The notes under the pieces: generated by a model
The model's input: the letters and a program-made list of their open reading frames with translations, nothing else
What the model was told of the DNA's origin: nothing
Database searches by the model: none
Assembly (NCBI RefSeq): GCF_025751495.1
Contig: NZ_JAOWKZ010000002.1
Coordinates: 1-64,000 of the forward strand
Source: Albidovulum litorale
Lineage (GTDB): Bacteria; Pseudomonadota; Alphaproteobacteria; Rhodobacterales; Rhodobacteraceae
Length of the DNA: 64,000 nucleotides
Direction of reading: 5' to 3'
In this document: positions 1 through 7,831 of the stretch, piece by piece
How the letters are laid out: each line of letters starts with the position of its first letter
Numbering within the stretch: the first letter of the stretch is position 1
Position numbers and translations under genes: made by a program

Positions 1-75
1 ATCAGCATCTTTCAATTCCATAGGCAAATTGAAGGTCTGATCATGATAGAACTCATCAAGCTTGTCACCTGCCAT
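1..75 (-). CDS. Possible 5' end of an unidentified gene, cut by the window edge
   Basis: From an ATG at position 75 the minus strand stays open for 25 codons to the window edge, beginning MAGDKLDEFYHDQTF. The peptide has no recognisable domain and no clear Shine-Dalgarno sequence precedes it. An open stretch this short could occur by chance, so this is only a candidate. If the element boundary proposed near 769-788 is real, this stretch would lie on the element side. Confidence 0.25.
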   Translation of the reverse strand, partial: MAGDKLDEFYHDQTFNLPMELKDAD

Positions 76-223
76 GCAAGGCAGAGAAGGGCCGTCACAC
101 AACGCGAGGATAATCGGGACTGAACAATCTTCCGAAAATTTTCTCAGATGTCGGCTTTGTCCCGCATAGGGGCCATTGAGCAGTTTTGGCCTAGCGTCCG
201 CTCCGAGCCCTGTGCGTACTGGG

Positions 224-442
224 CTAACCTTTGGTCTTCAACTCCAGAGCACTTTCGGTTGTCCAAACACCGTCAGCCCCGCCCCAATGCCCGCTCCTTA
301 CCTCGTGAACTCGGACAGACGTGTTGTCTTGCATCGTTTTGCCAGCCACTGTTCCGAAGGCTTTGGCCGTCTCACTTATCAGCTGCGCCTTTTCCTTTTC
401 GGAGAAGACGCCCTCCAAAACGTGAATGTCGATCAGAGGCAT
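224..442 (-). CDS. 4-oxalocrotonate tautomerase-like small protein
   Basis: The product is 72 aa, in the size range of tautomerase-superfamily subunits, and begins MPLIDIHVLEGVFSEKEK. Removal of Met exposes Pro at the N terminus, the catalytic base of this family. The ATG at 442 is chosen because it gives that N-terminal proline and has AAGGAG eight bases upstream; an upstream in-frame start would bury the proline. Members convert 2-hydroxymuconate-type enols or act on other enol/keto substrates, usually as cytoplasmic hexamers. The substrate cannot be told here because no catabolic operon surrounds it. The C-terminal half (HEVRSGHWGGADGVWTTES) is family-like. It stands alone beside a probable integration scar, so it may be accessory. 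Confidence 0.75.
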   Translation of the reverse strand: MPLIDIHVLEGVFSEKEKAQLISETAKAFGTVAGKTMQDNTSVRVHEVRSGHWGGADGVWTTESALELKTKG

Positions 443-701
443 GGGTTCCACTCCTTAGTCGGCATGTCGAGCCACCTTAACATGCAATGGGCGGTTCTGT
501 CCGCAGTCCAGACATTCACCGCCCCCACACCGCCCCACCTAGCCGCCCCTAGACGACCACTCCTCCTCACCATAGCCTCCCCCATCCAGACCACTCCGCC
601 GTCCACCAGCGGCCCAGAGAGTGGCCCTAGGTGGCAGTCTGGGACCAGTGGTAGCAGGGCAGCAGGGTGCAGCAGTAAAGCAAGCCCAGCGCCACCCAGA
701 A

Positions 702-720
702 TGCCCCAGATAGTGCCCCA
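702..720 (+). repeat. Direct repeats TGCCCCA, 12 bp apart (arm-type-like)
   Basis: TGCCCCA occurs at 702-708 and again at 714-720. Short direct repeats at this spacing, 50-70 bp from a tRNA 3' end, are the usual form of integrase arm-binding sites at the ends of integrative elements. No integrase gene is present in the window, so the function is inferred. Confidence 0.4.
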
Positions 721-768
721 GTTTTAGCGGTCTCTGGCGGTTCTCGATTTTTTCCAACGGTGGGGAGG

Positions 769-788
769 GAATCCTACCGCCCCAGCCA
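769..788 (+). other. tRNA 3'-end-like fragment (possible att core)
   Basis: The 20-mer GAATCCTACCGCCCCAGCCA has the form of a T-loop remainder, T-stem, acceptor strand (CGCCCCA), discriminator and encoded CCA. The bases upstream do not complete a tRNA: there is no TTC ahead of GAATCC and no anticodon arm. An isolated 3' end like this is what remains at the distal end of an element that integrated into a tRNA gene. By this reading element DNA lies to the left and original chromosome to the right. A chance match cannot be excluded. Confidence 0.4.
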
Positions 789-908
789 CCCAGTTCTGTA
801 AATCGAGACGGTGCGAGGTTGACCTCGGATAGTCGCGCGCTTTCAGCGACTTGCGTAGAGGGTGCGTTTGCGCAGACCGCCACGGCGCCACGAATGAGGG
901 CCTAAATG

Positions 909-934
909 GCCAGAAGTCTGCGTCTGGCTTTTTT
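909..934 (+). terminator. Rho-independent terminator
   Basis: GCCAGA (909-914) pairs with TCTGGC (923-928) around an 8-base loop and is followed by six T. It reads on the plus strand although no plus-strand gene precedes it. It could be the original terminator of the tRNA whose 3' end seems to lie at 769-788. Confidence 0.55.
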
Positions 935-979
935 ATGATACGAGGTGTGGGAGAGTGCGATCAGAGCGAGCCTCCGTTA

Positions 980-1546
980 CTAAACAGCCCAAGATGTCCG
1001 GAAAACTCTGACGACGGACACCCAATGCACATCGTTCCATGCCTCGATCCGACCAAGTTCGGGGGCGTCCAACTGGCGCCGCGATAGATCGGGACGCCAC
1101 TCCTCCCATTCCCTCACCGCCGGGTTGCGGCTGTCGAAGATGAACCGGCCAGAAGGGGCAAGGTGGCGGGCGATGGTGGCAAGGCATCGGGCGCGGTCTT
1201 CGGCGGTCAGGAAGACCTGAAAAGCATGGCCGGTCATCAGGATCAGGTCGTAGCAGCGCCCAAGATCAACCGACCGTGCATCGCCCTGCACCCAGTTGAC
1301 CCGCTCCGCCCCGGGTTTGGCCCTTGCGATATCGAGCATCGCCGCAGCCGGGTCGAGCGCGGTGACCTCTGCCCGCGTCTCCGCCCCGATGCGCACGGCC
1401 AGCGCCCCGGTCCCGCAGCCGAGATCAAGCACTGATCCGACGTCCCGCGCGAGGTTCAGACAACAGTCACGATCCGCGCCCCAGCCCACGTCGAGGTCAT
1501 AGAAGCGGGCCAATCGCGCATCGTGGTAAAGCGGGTCTTCAGCCAT
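980..1546 (-). CDS. Class I SAM-dependent methyltransferase, C terminus probably lost
   Basis: The Rossmann core is intact: motif I VLDLGCGTGALAVRIG near residues 38-53, the acidic strand-2 position in VTALDP, and later strands ending in GRFIFDSRNP. The start at 1546 (MAEDPLYHDARL) overlaps the end of the upstream peptidase gene by 8 bp; an earlier ATG would run far into that gene. Relatives usually continue for another 50-70 residues after the 'EAWNDV' segment. Here the frame ends 14 residues after EAWNDVH in an unrelated tail (WVSVVRVFRTSWAV), giving 188 aa. The 3' end therefore looks truncated or replaced near 1020-1030, and the enzyme may not work. The substrate is unknown. Confidence 0.7.
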   Translation of the reverse strand: MAEDPLYHDARLARFYDLDVGWGADRDCCLNLARDVGSVLDLGCGTGALAVRIGAETRAEVTALDPAAAMLDIARAKPGAERVNWVQGDARSVDLGRCYDLILMTGHAFQVFLTAEDRARCLATIARHLAPSGRFIFDSRNPAVREWEEWRPDLSRRQLDAPELGRIEAWNDVHWVSVVRVFRTSWAV

Positions 1547-2534
1547 TGCCGAAGCGCTTTTGCCAGGTCGGGACGCGGTCGCCCGGCCGTGCATTGGCCT
1601 CATAGATCGCACGGGCAATGGCGCGGGCAAGGCAGCAGGCGGCGGCGTGGCCGATCAGGAACGCATCGGCATGAGGATCGGTCAGGGGCCTCGCCCCGGT
1701 CGCGGCGGCGAAGACCAGATCACCGTCGAAAGGCGTATGGGCCGGTACGATGGCGCGGGCCAGCCCGTCATGGGCGGCAATGGCCATCCGCGTCGCCTGC
1801 GCCTTGTCGAGCGCCGCATCGGTCGCGACGATGGCGATGGTCGTGGCCTCGCCTTGTCGTTTCGACAGAGCCGGTTCCGCTGCCGGATCGTGCGCCACGG
1901 CAGGGCCTAAACCGCCGAACTCCGCACCGATTTCCGAAGGTGCCGCCCAAAAGTGAGGGCCGGTGCCTGCGGTCACCGAACCGATGGCGTTGACGGCTAC
2001 CAGTGCCCCCACGGTGATGCCGCTCTCCAGCACGGCCGACGCCGAACCAAGCCCGCCTTTCAGGTCATGGGTCGTGGCGCCGGTCCCGGCCCCTGCCGTG
2101 CCTATCCCGAACGTCACATCAGCCGCATCGAAGGCCGCGCGACCGAGCGCGCGATAGGGGTTCTCCGCCCAGCCTTTGTCGCCGCCGTTGAGAAGATCGA
2201 AAAGGATCGCCCCCGGCACGATGGGCACCTTTTGATCGCCGACAGCAAATCCCCGCCCCGCCGCGCGGAGCCCGTCGGCAACACCGGAACAGGCGTCGAG
2301 GCCAAAGGCCGAACCGCCCGACAGGACCAGCGCATCTACCTCGGCCACCAACCGGTCGGGCGCCAGAAGATCAGTCTCCCGCGTGCCCGGCGCGCCACCC
2401 ATGACATGGACCCCGGCGACGAAGGGGCGGTCGCCCACCAGAGCCGTCGCGCCCGAGCGCAGACGGTGATCCTCGGCATTGCCGACGTTCACGCCGGCGA
2501 CATCGGTGATCAGATTTCGCAGCCCCGGGCGCAT
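1539..2534 (-). CDS. P1 (S58/DmpA) family self-cleaving aminopeptidase
   Basis: The 331-aa product matches the S58 family, whose members self-cleave into two chains and expose an N-terminal Ser or Thr nucleophile; they act as aminopeptidases or beta-peptidases. The conserved N-terminal pattern (LITDVAGVNVG), the central SGGSAFGLDA and GTGATTHDLKGG motifs, and the second-chain start are all visible. The likely cleavage point is just before Thr231-Thr232 in GEATTIAIVATDA. The start codon shares ATGA with the stop of the upstream cupin gene and the end overlaps the methyltransferase start, so the three probably form one operon. Family length is normal. The substrate is not predictable. Confidence 0.88.
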   Translation of the reverse strand: MRPGLRNLITDVAGVNVGNAEDHRLRSGATALVGDRPFVAGVHVMGGAPGTRETDLLAPDRLVAEVDALVLSGGSAFGLDACSGVADGLRAAGRGFAVGDQKVPIVPGAILFDLLNGGDKGWAENPYRALGRAAFDAADVTFGIGTAGAGTGATTHDLKGGLGSASAVLESGITVGALVAVNAIGSVTAGTGPHFWAAPSEIGAEFGGLGPAVAHDPAAEPALSKRQGEATTIAIVATDAALDKAQATRMAIAAHDGLARAIVPAHTPFDGDLVFAAATGARPLTDPHADAFLIGHAAACCLARAIARAIYEANARPGDRVPTWQKRFGNG

Positions 2535-2887
2535 CAGATATGCGCCTTGGCCGCAGCCGTCGCCGCATCGCCGGTATTCGGCGTGCCCTGCGGTTCGATC
2601 AGCATGACCTTCGCCTCCTGCTCGGCGCGCGGCCGGTGCCGGACGCCTTTCGGCACTACGAACAATTCCCCCGCCTTAAGCACATGCGTGTCATCACCGA
2701 CATCCAGCATGACCTCGCCTTCGATGACCAGAAAGAAATCGTCGGTATAGGGATGGTCATGGAACGGGAACTCCCCCTGAAACTTCACAACCATGATGTC
2801 ATTGCCGTTGTATCCGGCCACAACCTTAGGGTCCCAGTGCGTGTCGAACATGGCGAGCTTCTCCGCAAGATTGACCACCCTCATCAA
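2534..2887 (-). CDS. Small single-domain cupin protein
   Basis: The 117-aa protein has the two cupin motifs. Motif 1 is FHDHPYTDDFFLVIEGEV (near residues 42-59), with His, His and a Glu as probable metal ligands. Motif 2 is LKAGELFVVPKGVRHRP, carrying the third His. It is first in the operon with the P1 peptidase (ATGA overlap at 2534-2537). Two Met codons open the frame, and either 2887 or 2884 may be used. Such proteins bind metal and act as isomerases, dioxygenases or small-molecule sensors; nothing here decides which. Confidence 0.8.
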   Translation of the reverse strand: MMRVVNLAEKLAMFDTHWDPKVVAGYNGNDIMVVKFQGEFPFHDHPYTDDFFLVIEGEVMLDVGDDTHVLKAGELFVVPKGVRHRPRAEQEAKVMLIEPQGTPNTGDAATAAAKAHI

Positions 2888-2906
2888 AGCCTCACTTTCT
2901 GTCCTG

Positions 2907-2945
2907 AAATACTCCGGGGGTCCGGGGGCAGCGCCCCCGGCTTCC
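2907..2945 (+). repeat. Dispersed GC-rich hairpin repeat, copy A
   Basis: AAATACTCCGGGGG is followed by the hairpin CCGGGGGCAGCGCCCCCGG and CTTCC. Related copies lie at 42478-42522 and 46543-46585 in the same orientation. This copy sits in the divergent gap 2888-3217 (330 bp) between the cupin and creatinase genes, so it is not acting there as an ordinary end-of-gene terminator. I see no further gene or known riboswitch in the remainder of that gap. Confidence 0.75.
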
Positions 2946-3217
2946 TTACAGTTAGCTCTTCAGGCGGATGATTTCATCTGCTTCGTCAAAGCCAAGTACC
3001 AGGACGGTGTCCAACAGGCGACACCAGCAAGGGTCGTTTTTGGACTAGCCCCCACGGCGTGCGATGCGCTAGACAGCGCCCGAGCCCGTGGCGATGGCGT
3101 CGCCGCAGGGGCAAGATGCCCCGCCGCTTGCGGAGAAATCCGCCGCAGTCCTGTACGCCGGGACCTTTCGGGGTTCCCGTGCCACTGGCCGGACCCCAAC
3201 ATGTGAGGTCTGAACGA

Positions 3218-4423
3218 ATGACGGAACGTCCCCAGCAATACCGGTTTCATCAGGGCACCAAGGTCCTGCCCTTCGCCGCGTCGGAATATGATCAGCGGCT
3301 TGGAGGGTTGCGCGCGATCATGGACGCCCAGGGCGTCGATGCGGTCGTGCTCACCTCGATGCACAACATCGCCTACTATTCGGGTTTCCTCTACTGCTCC
3401 TTCGGGCGGCCCTATGCCCTCGTCGTGACCGCGACCGAGGATGTGACGATCTCGGCGGGTATCGACGCGGCCCAGCCCTGGCGGCGCAGCCATGGCGACA
3501 ACATCACCTATACCGACTGGCAGCGCGACAACTACTGGCGCGCGATCCTGTCGGTGACCGGTGCCGGCAAGGTGATCGGCTATGAGGCGGATCACCTGAC
3601 GCTTCTTCAGTCCGACAAGCTCAAATCCTTCCTCTCGCCGTCGAAGACGGTCGACATCGCCCCCGCGACGATGAAGCAGCGCATGCACAAATCGGCCGCC
3701 GAAATTGCGCTGATCAAGCATGGCGCCAATGTCGCCGATGTCGGCGGCTATGCGATCCGCGACGCGGTCAAGGTCGGCGCGCGCGAGATCGACGTGGCCA
3801 TGGCGGGCCGTGATGCGATGGAAATGGAGATTGCGAAGCGCTTCCCCGATGCCGAATACCGCGACACCTGGGTCTGGTTCCAGTCGGGCATCAACACCGA
3901 CGGCGCCCACAACCCGGTCACCTCGCGCGAATGCCAGATCGGCGATATCCTCAGCCTCAACACCTTCCCGATGATCTCGGGCTACTACACCGCGCTCGAA
4001 CGCACGATGTTCGTGCGCGAGGTGGATGCGGCCTCCCTGAAGATCTGGGAAGCAAACGTCGCCGCCCATGAATACGGGATGAGCCTCCTGAAACCCGGCG
4101 TGTCCTGCGCCGAGGTCACCGCGAAGATCAACGACTTCTTCGAGGAACGCCAGCTTCTGCAATACCGCACCTTCGGCTACGGCCATTCCTTCGGTGTACT
4201 CAGCCACTACTATGGCCGCGAAGCCGGGCTGGAACTGCGCGAGGATATCGACACCGTGCTGGAACCCGGCATGGTGATCTCGATGGAACCCATGCTGACC
4301 ATTCCCGAAGGCCAGCCCGGCGCAGGCGGTTACCGTGAGCACGACATCCTCGTCATCACCGAGGGCGGTAACGAGGATATCACCAAATATCCCTATGGGC
4401 CTGACTTCAACGTCGTCGGCTGA
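3218..4423 (+). CDS. Creatinase (creatine amidinohydrolase)
   Basis: The 401-aa protein hydrolyses creatine to sarcosine and urea and belongs to the metal-independent branch of the M24 pita-bread fold. It is close to Pseudomonas creatinase (about 403 aa) along its whole length. Signature stretches include HNIAYYSGFLYCSFGRPYAL near residue 49, YTDWQRDNYW, FQSGINTDGAHNPVT with the catalytic His at 231, FGYGHSFG, and the C-terminal GAGGYREHDIL. The start is the ATG at 3218, which restores family length; the open frame further upstream is not homologous. It is cytoplasmic and ends in a strong terminator. A polyamine-type importer gene set begins 600 bp downstream, which suggests a local theme of organic-nitrogen use. 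Confidence 0.93.
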   Translation: MTERPQQYRFHQGTKVLPFAASEYDQRLGGLRAIMDAQGVDAVVLTSMHNIAYYSGFLYCSFGRPYALVVTATEDVTISAGIDAAQPWRRSHGDNITYTDWQRDNYWRAILSVTGAGKVIGYEADHLTLLQSDKLKSFLSPSKTVDIAPATMKQRMHKSAAEIALIKHGANVADVGGYAIRDAVKVGAREIDVAMAGRDAMEMEIAKRFPDAEYRDTWVWFQSGINTDGAHNPVTSRECQIGDILSLNTFPMISGYYTALERTMFVREVDAASLKIWEANVAAHEYGMSLLKPGVSCAEVTAKINDFFEERQLLQYRTFGYGHSFGVLSHYYGREAGLELREDIDTVLEPGMVISMEPMLTIPEGQPGAGGYREHDILVITEGGNEDITKYPYGPDFNVVG

Positions 4424-4435
4424 TCATTTCGGAAA

Positions 4436-4463
4436 GGCGCCGCGAAAGCGGCGTCTTTAATTT
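4436..4463 (+). terminator. Rho-independent terminator of creatinase
   Basis: An 8-bp GC-rich stem (GGCGCCGC paired with GCGGCGTC, one G-U pair) closes a GAAA tetraloop and is followed by a T-rich run. It begins 13 bp after the creatinase stop codon. Confidence 0.85.
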
Positions 4464-5026
4464 TCGCTATATCCGTGCAGTTGCTTTGAAGGCTCACATC
4501 ACGGAACATGCACGCGTTCCAACCGCTTCGATCATACTCGGCTTTCCCCCAACATGGTTAGGGACAGGACGCGCTGAGATGCTGTCCCTTGGAGTGGTGT
4601 AGCTGGCGCTCATCGTCACCGTGATGGTTGGCGCGGGCCTGCTTGATCGGGATGCCATTGTGGGCAGGCTGTCGTCTGGTTCAGGGATTCGTAATCTGAA
4701 AAACAATGAGTCTGGAGCCTGAGCCCAAACAGAGACCAAACCATTGCCTCCGTTACAAACGCCTCCAAAGCCCGAAAACCCGGACCACGGACACCTCTTA
4801 AGTACGGTAAGGTCAATGACTTCAGTCTGACGGAACACTGGCCGTGCGGCTTCGCCAGAACACGTTCGAGGTGCCGCTCGTCACTCGACCAACTGATGTT
4901 GTTTCTGATTTTCTTACTTGACCAAATGGCAACGGGCGCCATGACGCAAAGACACCCGTTCTAATAAATTTCTTGCTTATTCACGGCACCTTCGTCCATC
5001 GTGCTCGCAAGAATTGGGGGGAGCAG
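4464..5026. other. 560 bp gap with no convincing gene
   Basis: This stretch is less GC-rich than its neighbours. Open frames on both strands (for example a 114-codon minus-strand frame at 4494-4838) have no family resemblance, and the plus-strand frames are interrupted. It may hold decayed coding DNA and must carry the promoter of the importer operon, but no clear -35/-10 pair or operator can be picked out. Confidence 0.5.
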
Positions 5027-6094
5027 GTGCCGGCGGACGCGGTGATCGAGGCGCGCGCAGCGCGTAAAGTGTTTAGAACTGGCCAGCAAACGGTCGTGGC
5101 CCTGAACGATGTCTCAATTGCCATCCGCAAGGGTGAGTTTTTCACCTTGCTCGGACCGTCCGGCTGCGGGAAGACGACGCTCCTGAGATTAATCGCCGGG
5201 TTCGAGACACCGTCCTCCGGGCAAATCCTGCTCAATGGCAACGACATCACCGATGCGCCGCCGAACCTTCGGCCGGTAAATACCGTGTTTCAGAGCTATG
5301 CGCTGTTTCCGCATCTGACTGTGCGTCAGAACGTGGGTTTCGGTCTTCAGATGCAAGGCGTCGCCGCGTCCGAAATCACAGACAAGGTGAAGCGGGCACT
5401 ATCGCTCGTCCGTCTGGAAGACCTCGCCGACCGCAAACCGCAACAGCTTTCGGGCGGTCAGCAGCAGCGTGTGGCCCTTGCCCGTGCGCTTGCGCCATCA
5501 CCCGAGGTGCTGCTTCTGGACGAACCGCTTTCGGCGCTGGACCTCAAGCTGAGAAAGGAGATGCAGTCCGAACTCAAGCGGCTTCAGCACGAGCTTGGCA
5601 TCACATTCATCTTCGTCACCCACGATCAGGAAGAGGCGCTGACGATGTCCGACCGGATCGGTGTGATGAGCAAAGGTAGCCTGCTTCAGATCGGTGCGCC
5701 GCGGGAAATCTACAACCACCCGGTAAACCGTTTCGTCGCGGACTTCATCGGTGAAACGAACCTGATCCCCGCGGAGGTACGAAACGCCAAGGCGACGATC
5801 GTGCGCAACGTATCCATACCGGTCGATCCGGCATCCCCTGAAGGTGCGCACACGCTTGCAGTGCGGCCCGAACATGTCCGGATCGTTCCGGTCAGTGGGG
5901 ACGTTCCATTGACGGCGAAGGTCGGCGAGTCCGTGTATTTCGGCACTGACAGCCACATCCAACTACTCTTGGCAGATGGCACGGAGATCATCGCCCGTCA
6001 TCAGAACGAGGCGACCGGCGGCGAAGTGCCGCCGCCCGGCACAGAGGTAGGTGTGGCTTTCGCGCCCGGCGCGGTCCAGGTTCTCGAGGATTGA
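5027..6094 (+). CDS. potA: Polyamine-type ABC importer, ATP-binding subunit (PotA-like)
   Basis: This 355-aa ATPase powers uptake through the two permeases encoded downstream. Walker A is GPSGCGKTT (residues 43-51), the Q-loop falls in [15 protein letters not shown], the signature is LSGGQQQR (141-148), Walker B is VLLLDEP (161-167), and the switch His is in [10 protein letters not shown]. The region from about residue 235 is the TOBE-like regulatory domain of the PotA/PotG group. The GTG at 5027 is chosen for the GGGGGAG just upstream; a TTG at 4973 is possible but adds non-homologous residues. The permease gene follows after 4 bp. The substrate class (spermidine, putrescine or a related amine) is inferred from the family. 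Confidence 0.9.
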   Translation: MPADAVIEARAARKVFRTGQQTVVALNDVSIAIRKGEFFTLLGPSGCGKTTLLRLIAGFETPSSGQILLNGNDITDAPPNLRPVNTVFQSYALFPHLTVRQNVGFGLQMQGVAASEITDKVKRALSLVRLEDLADRKPQQLSGGQQQRVALARALAPSPEVLLLDEPLSALDLKLRKEMQSELKRLQHELGITFIFVTHDQEEALTMSDRIGVMSKGSLLQIGAPREIYNHPVNRFVADFIGETNLIPAEVRNAKATIVRNVSIPVDPASPEGAHTLAVRPEHVRIVPVSGDVPLTAKVGESVYFGTDSHIQLLLADGTEIIARHQNEATGGEVPPPGTEVGVAFAPGAVQVLED

Positions 6095-6098
6095 TGCC

Positions 6099-7007
6099 AT
6101 GAGTACGGGCGAAACGAAAGAAGCACGACGCGACGCCCGCAACACCTGGCTTCTGTCTGCGCCGGCGCTGATCATCCTGACGCTTGCAGCGGCAGGCCCG
6201 CTTTTGATCATGCTGGTCTATTCTTTCCTCGAACCCGGCAAATACGGCAATGTGGTATGGGAGTTCTCGACCGGCGCATGGGTCAGCACGGTCCTGACAC
6301 GCGACATCTTTGACGGTACCTACCATCTCGCCGACGCGCACCTGACGATCTTCTGGCGCTCGGTGAAGCTGTCGCTGATCACCACGATATTCACCTTTAT
6401 CGTCGGGTTCCCGACAGCCTGGTTCATCGCCACGCGATCGGCGCGGGCGCGTACCGCGCTTCTCTTCCTGATCACCATTCCGTTCTGGACCAACCTCTTG
6501 ATCCGGACCTTCGCGATCAATCAGATCATCCGCAACGAAGGCATGCTGAATACCTTCCTGCTGTATCTCGGTGTGATCGATGAACCGATCCTGATCATCT
6601 ATTCGGATTTCGCGGTCTTCCTTGGCATGACCTATGTTTACCTGCCACTTATGGTGCTGCCGCTCTTTGCCGCGATCGACCGGTTCGACATGCGGCTGAT
6701 CGAGGCCGCCTACGATCTTTACGCGTCAAGATTGCAGGTGCTACGCCGGGTCATCCTGCCGATCGTGAAGCCCGGCATCATCGCCGGTTCGATCCTGGTC
6801 TTTATCCCTGCGCTCGGGGCCTATGTGACGCCCCGTATCCTTGGCGGCGGCCGCAACATGATGATCGGTAACTTCATCGAGCTTCAGTTCGGGCAGGGCC
6901 GCAACTGGCCGCTTGGCGCCGCACTTTCCGTTCTGCTGCTCATGATCGTGGCGATTGCGCTCATGTTCTACGTCCGCGCCGCGAACAGGGATGCACCCCA
7001 TGGCTAG
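6099..7007 (+). CDS. potB: Polyamine-type ABC importer permease (PotB-like)
   Basis: The 302-aa inner-membrane protein has about six hydrophobic helices. It carries the EAA-type loop that docks on the ATPase, here EAAYDLYASRLQVLRRVILPIVKPGI. The start MSTGETKEARRD follows the potA stop by 4 bp, and the stop codon overlaps the next permease gene by 8 bp, so translation is probably coupled. Its length and the extended periplasmic loop after TM1 fit PotB/PotH proteins. Confidence 0.9.
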   Translation: MSTGETKEARRDARNTWLLSAPALIILTLAAAGPLLIMLVYSFLEPGKYGNVVWEFSTGAWVSTVLTRDIFDGTYHLADAHLTIFWRSVKLSLITTIFTFIVGFPTAWFIATRSARARTALLFLITIPFWTNLLIRTFAINQIIRNEGMLNTFLLYLGVIDEPILIIYSDFAVFLGMTYVYLPLMVLPLFAAIDRFDMRLIEAAYDLYASRLQVLRRVILPIVKPGIIAGSILVFIPALGAYVTPRILGGGRNMMIGNFIELQFGQGRNWPLGAALSVLLLMIVAIALMFYVRAANRDAPHG

Positions 7008-7803
7008 GCGCGACTTCTCCGCATCCCGTATTCCCGGCTTCGCCACGGTCGCGATACTGGTTTTCTGCGCGCTCTATGCTCCGATTGTCATACTCGTTGC
7101 CTATTCCTTCAACGTCGGCGACAGCATCGCGATCTGGGAGGGCTTTTCGTTCAGATGGTACCCGATCGCATGGAACAACGAACAGGTTCGTGAGGTGACG
7201 ATGCGTTCGCTGACCGTTGCGACGATTGCCGCGCTAATCGCGACGACCGTGGCGACATTGGCAGCCCTCGGCACGACGCGCCGTCGGAAAACCCGCGGGC
7301 AGACGTTCATCTACCTGATGATCAACCAACCGCTGATGGTGCCCGAGATCGTGACCGCCGTCGCGCTTCTGATTTTCTTTGCTTCGATCAAAGTTGCGAC
7401 CGGCTATCAGGGGCTCGCCTACCTCATCGCGGCGCATACGGCGTTCTGCATCCCGTTTGCCTACCTGCCCATCCGGGCGCGGCTTGAAGGAATGGACACG
7501 ACTCTTGAAACCGCCGCAGCCGACCTTTACGCGACGCATTGGCAGACATTCCGGTTCGTCACGCTGCCCCTTCTGATGCCGGGCATCATTGCCGGGCTGA
7601 TGCTGGCGTTCGTGACCTCGCTCGATGACGTCGTCATTACCCTCTTCGTGAAATCGGCAGGTCAGGATACCCTGCCGACCTACATGCTGGCAAAGATCCG
7701 GCGGTCGGTTTCGGCCGAGGTCAATGCGATCTCGACCCTGCTTCTGCTGCTGACCGTTGTTCTGTTGACGGCATTTTTCTTGCTCACGCGGAAACGGGAG
7801 TAA
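7000..7803 (+). CDS. potC: Polyamine-type ABC importer permease (PotC-like)
   Basis: The second membrane subunit is 267 aa with about six TM helices and the EAA loop ETAAADLYATHWQTFRFVTLP. The conserved FVTSLDDVVITLFV segment is typical of PotC/PotI. The start MARRDFSASR lies inside the end of potB (8-bp overlap). The binding-protein gene follows after 28 bp. Confidence 0.9.
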   Translation: MARRDFSASRIPGFATVAILVFCALYAPIVILVAYSFNVGDSIAIWEGFSFRWYPIAWNNEQVREVTMRSLTVATIAALIATTVATLAALGTTRRRKTRGQTFIYLMINQPLMVPEIVTAVALLIFFASIKVATGYQGLAYLIAAHTAFCIPFAYLPIRARLEGMDTTLETAAADLYATHWQTFRFVTLPLLMPGIIAGLMLAFVTSLDDVVITLFVKSAGQDTLPTYMLAKIRRSVSAEVNAISTLLLLLTVVLLTAFFLLTRKRE

Positions 7804-7831
7804 GACCAAGACCAACAAGGAGGAAAATATA

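Larger units (their letters stand above)
443..979. other. 537 bp without a convincing gene; contains a probable element boundary
   Basis: Open frames here are low-complexity, rich in Pro, Arg or Gly, and have no family resemblance. The stretch holds two TGCCCCA direct repeats, a tRNA 3'-end-like 20-mer and a plus-strand terminator, each listed separately. The plus strand between about 520 and 720 is strongly C-rich. Confidence 0.6.

Noticed and set aside
148-727. Overlapping plus-strand frames near the left edge
   Set aside because: They are Pro/Arg/Ser-rich, one overlaps the tautomerase gene antisense, and neither has a ribosome-binding site or a family resemblance.
539-883. A 114-codon minus-strand frame
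   Set aside because: It runs through the tRNA-like fragment and the C-rich repeats and has low-complexity Gly/Arg/Pro composition. It is better explained as non-coding.
3040-3217. Possible riboswitch upstream of creatinase
   Set aside because: The GC-rich leader can form hairpins and contains GCCACTGG, but the conserved boxes of cobalamin, glycine or guanidine riboswitches are not present in order.
2960-4342. Long minus-strand open frame opposite creatinase
   Set aside because: It is the antisense shadow of a high-GC gene. The plus strand encodes a full creatinase with catalytic residues, and the minus frame shows no family features.
4494-4942. Possible transposase remnant in the gap before the importer operon
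   Set aside because: No DDE motif, terminal inverted repeats or target duplication could be found; the frames are interrupted and unlike any IS protein I know.
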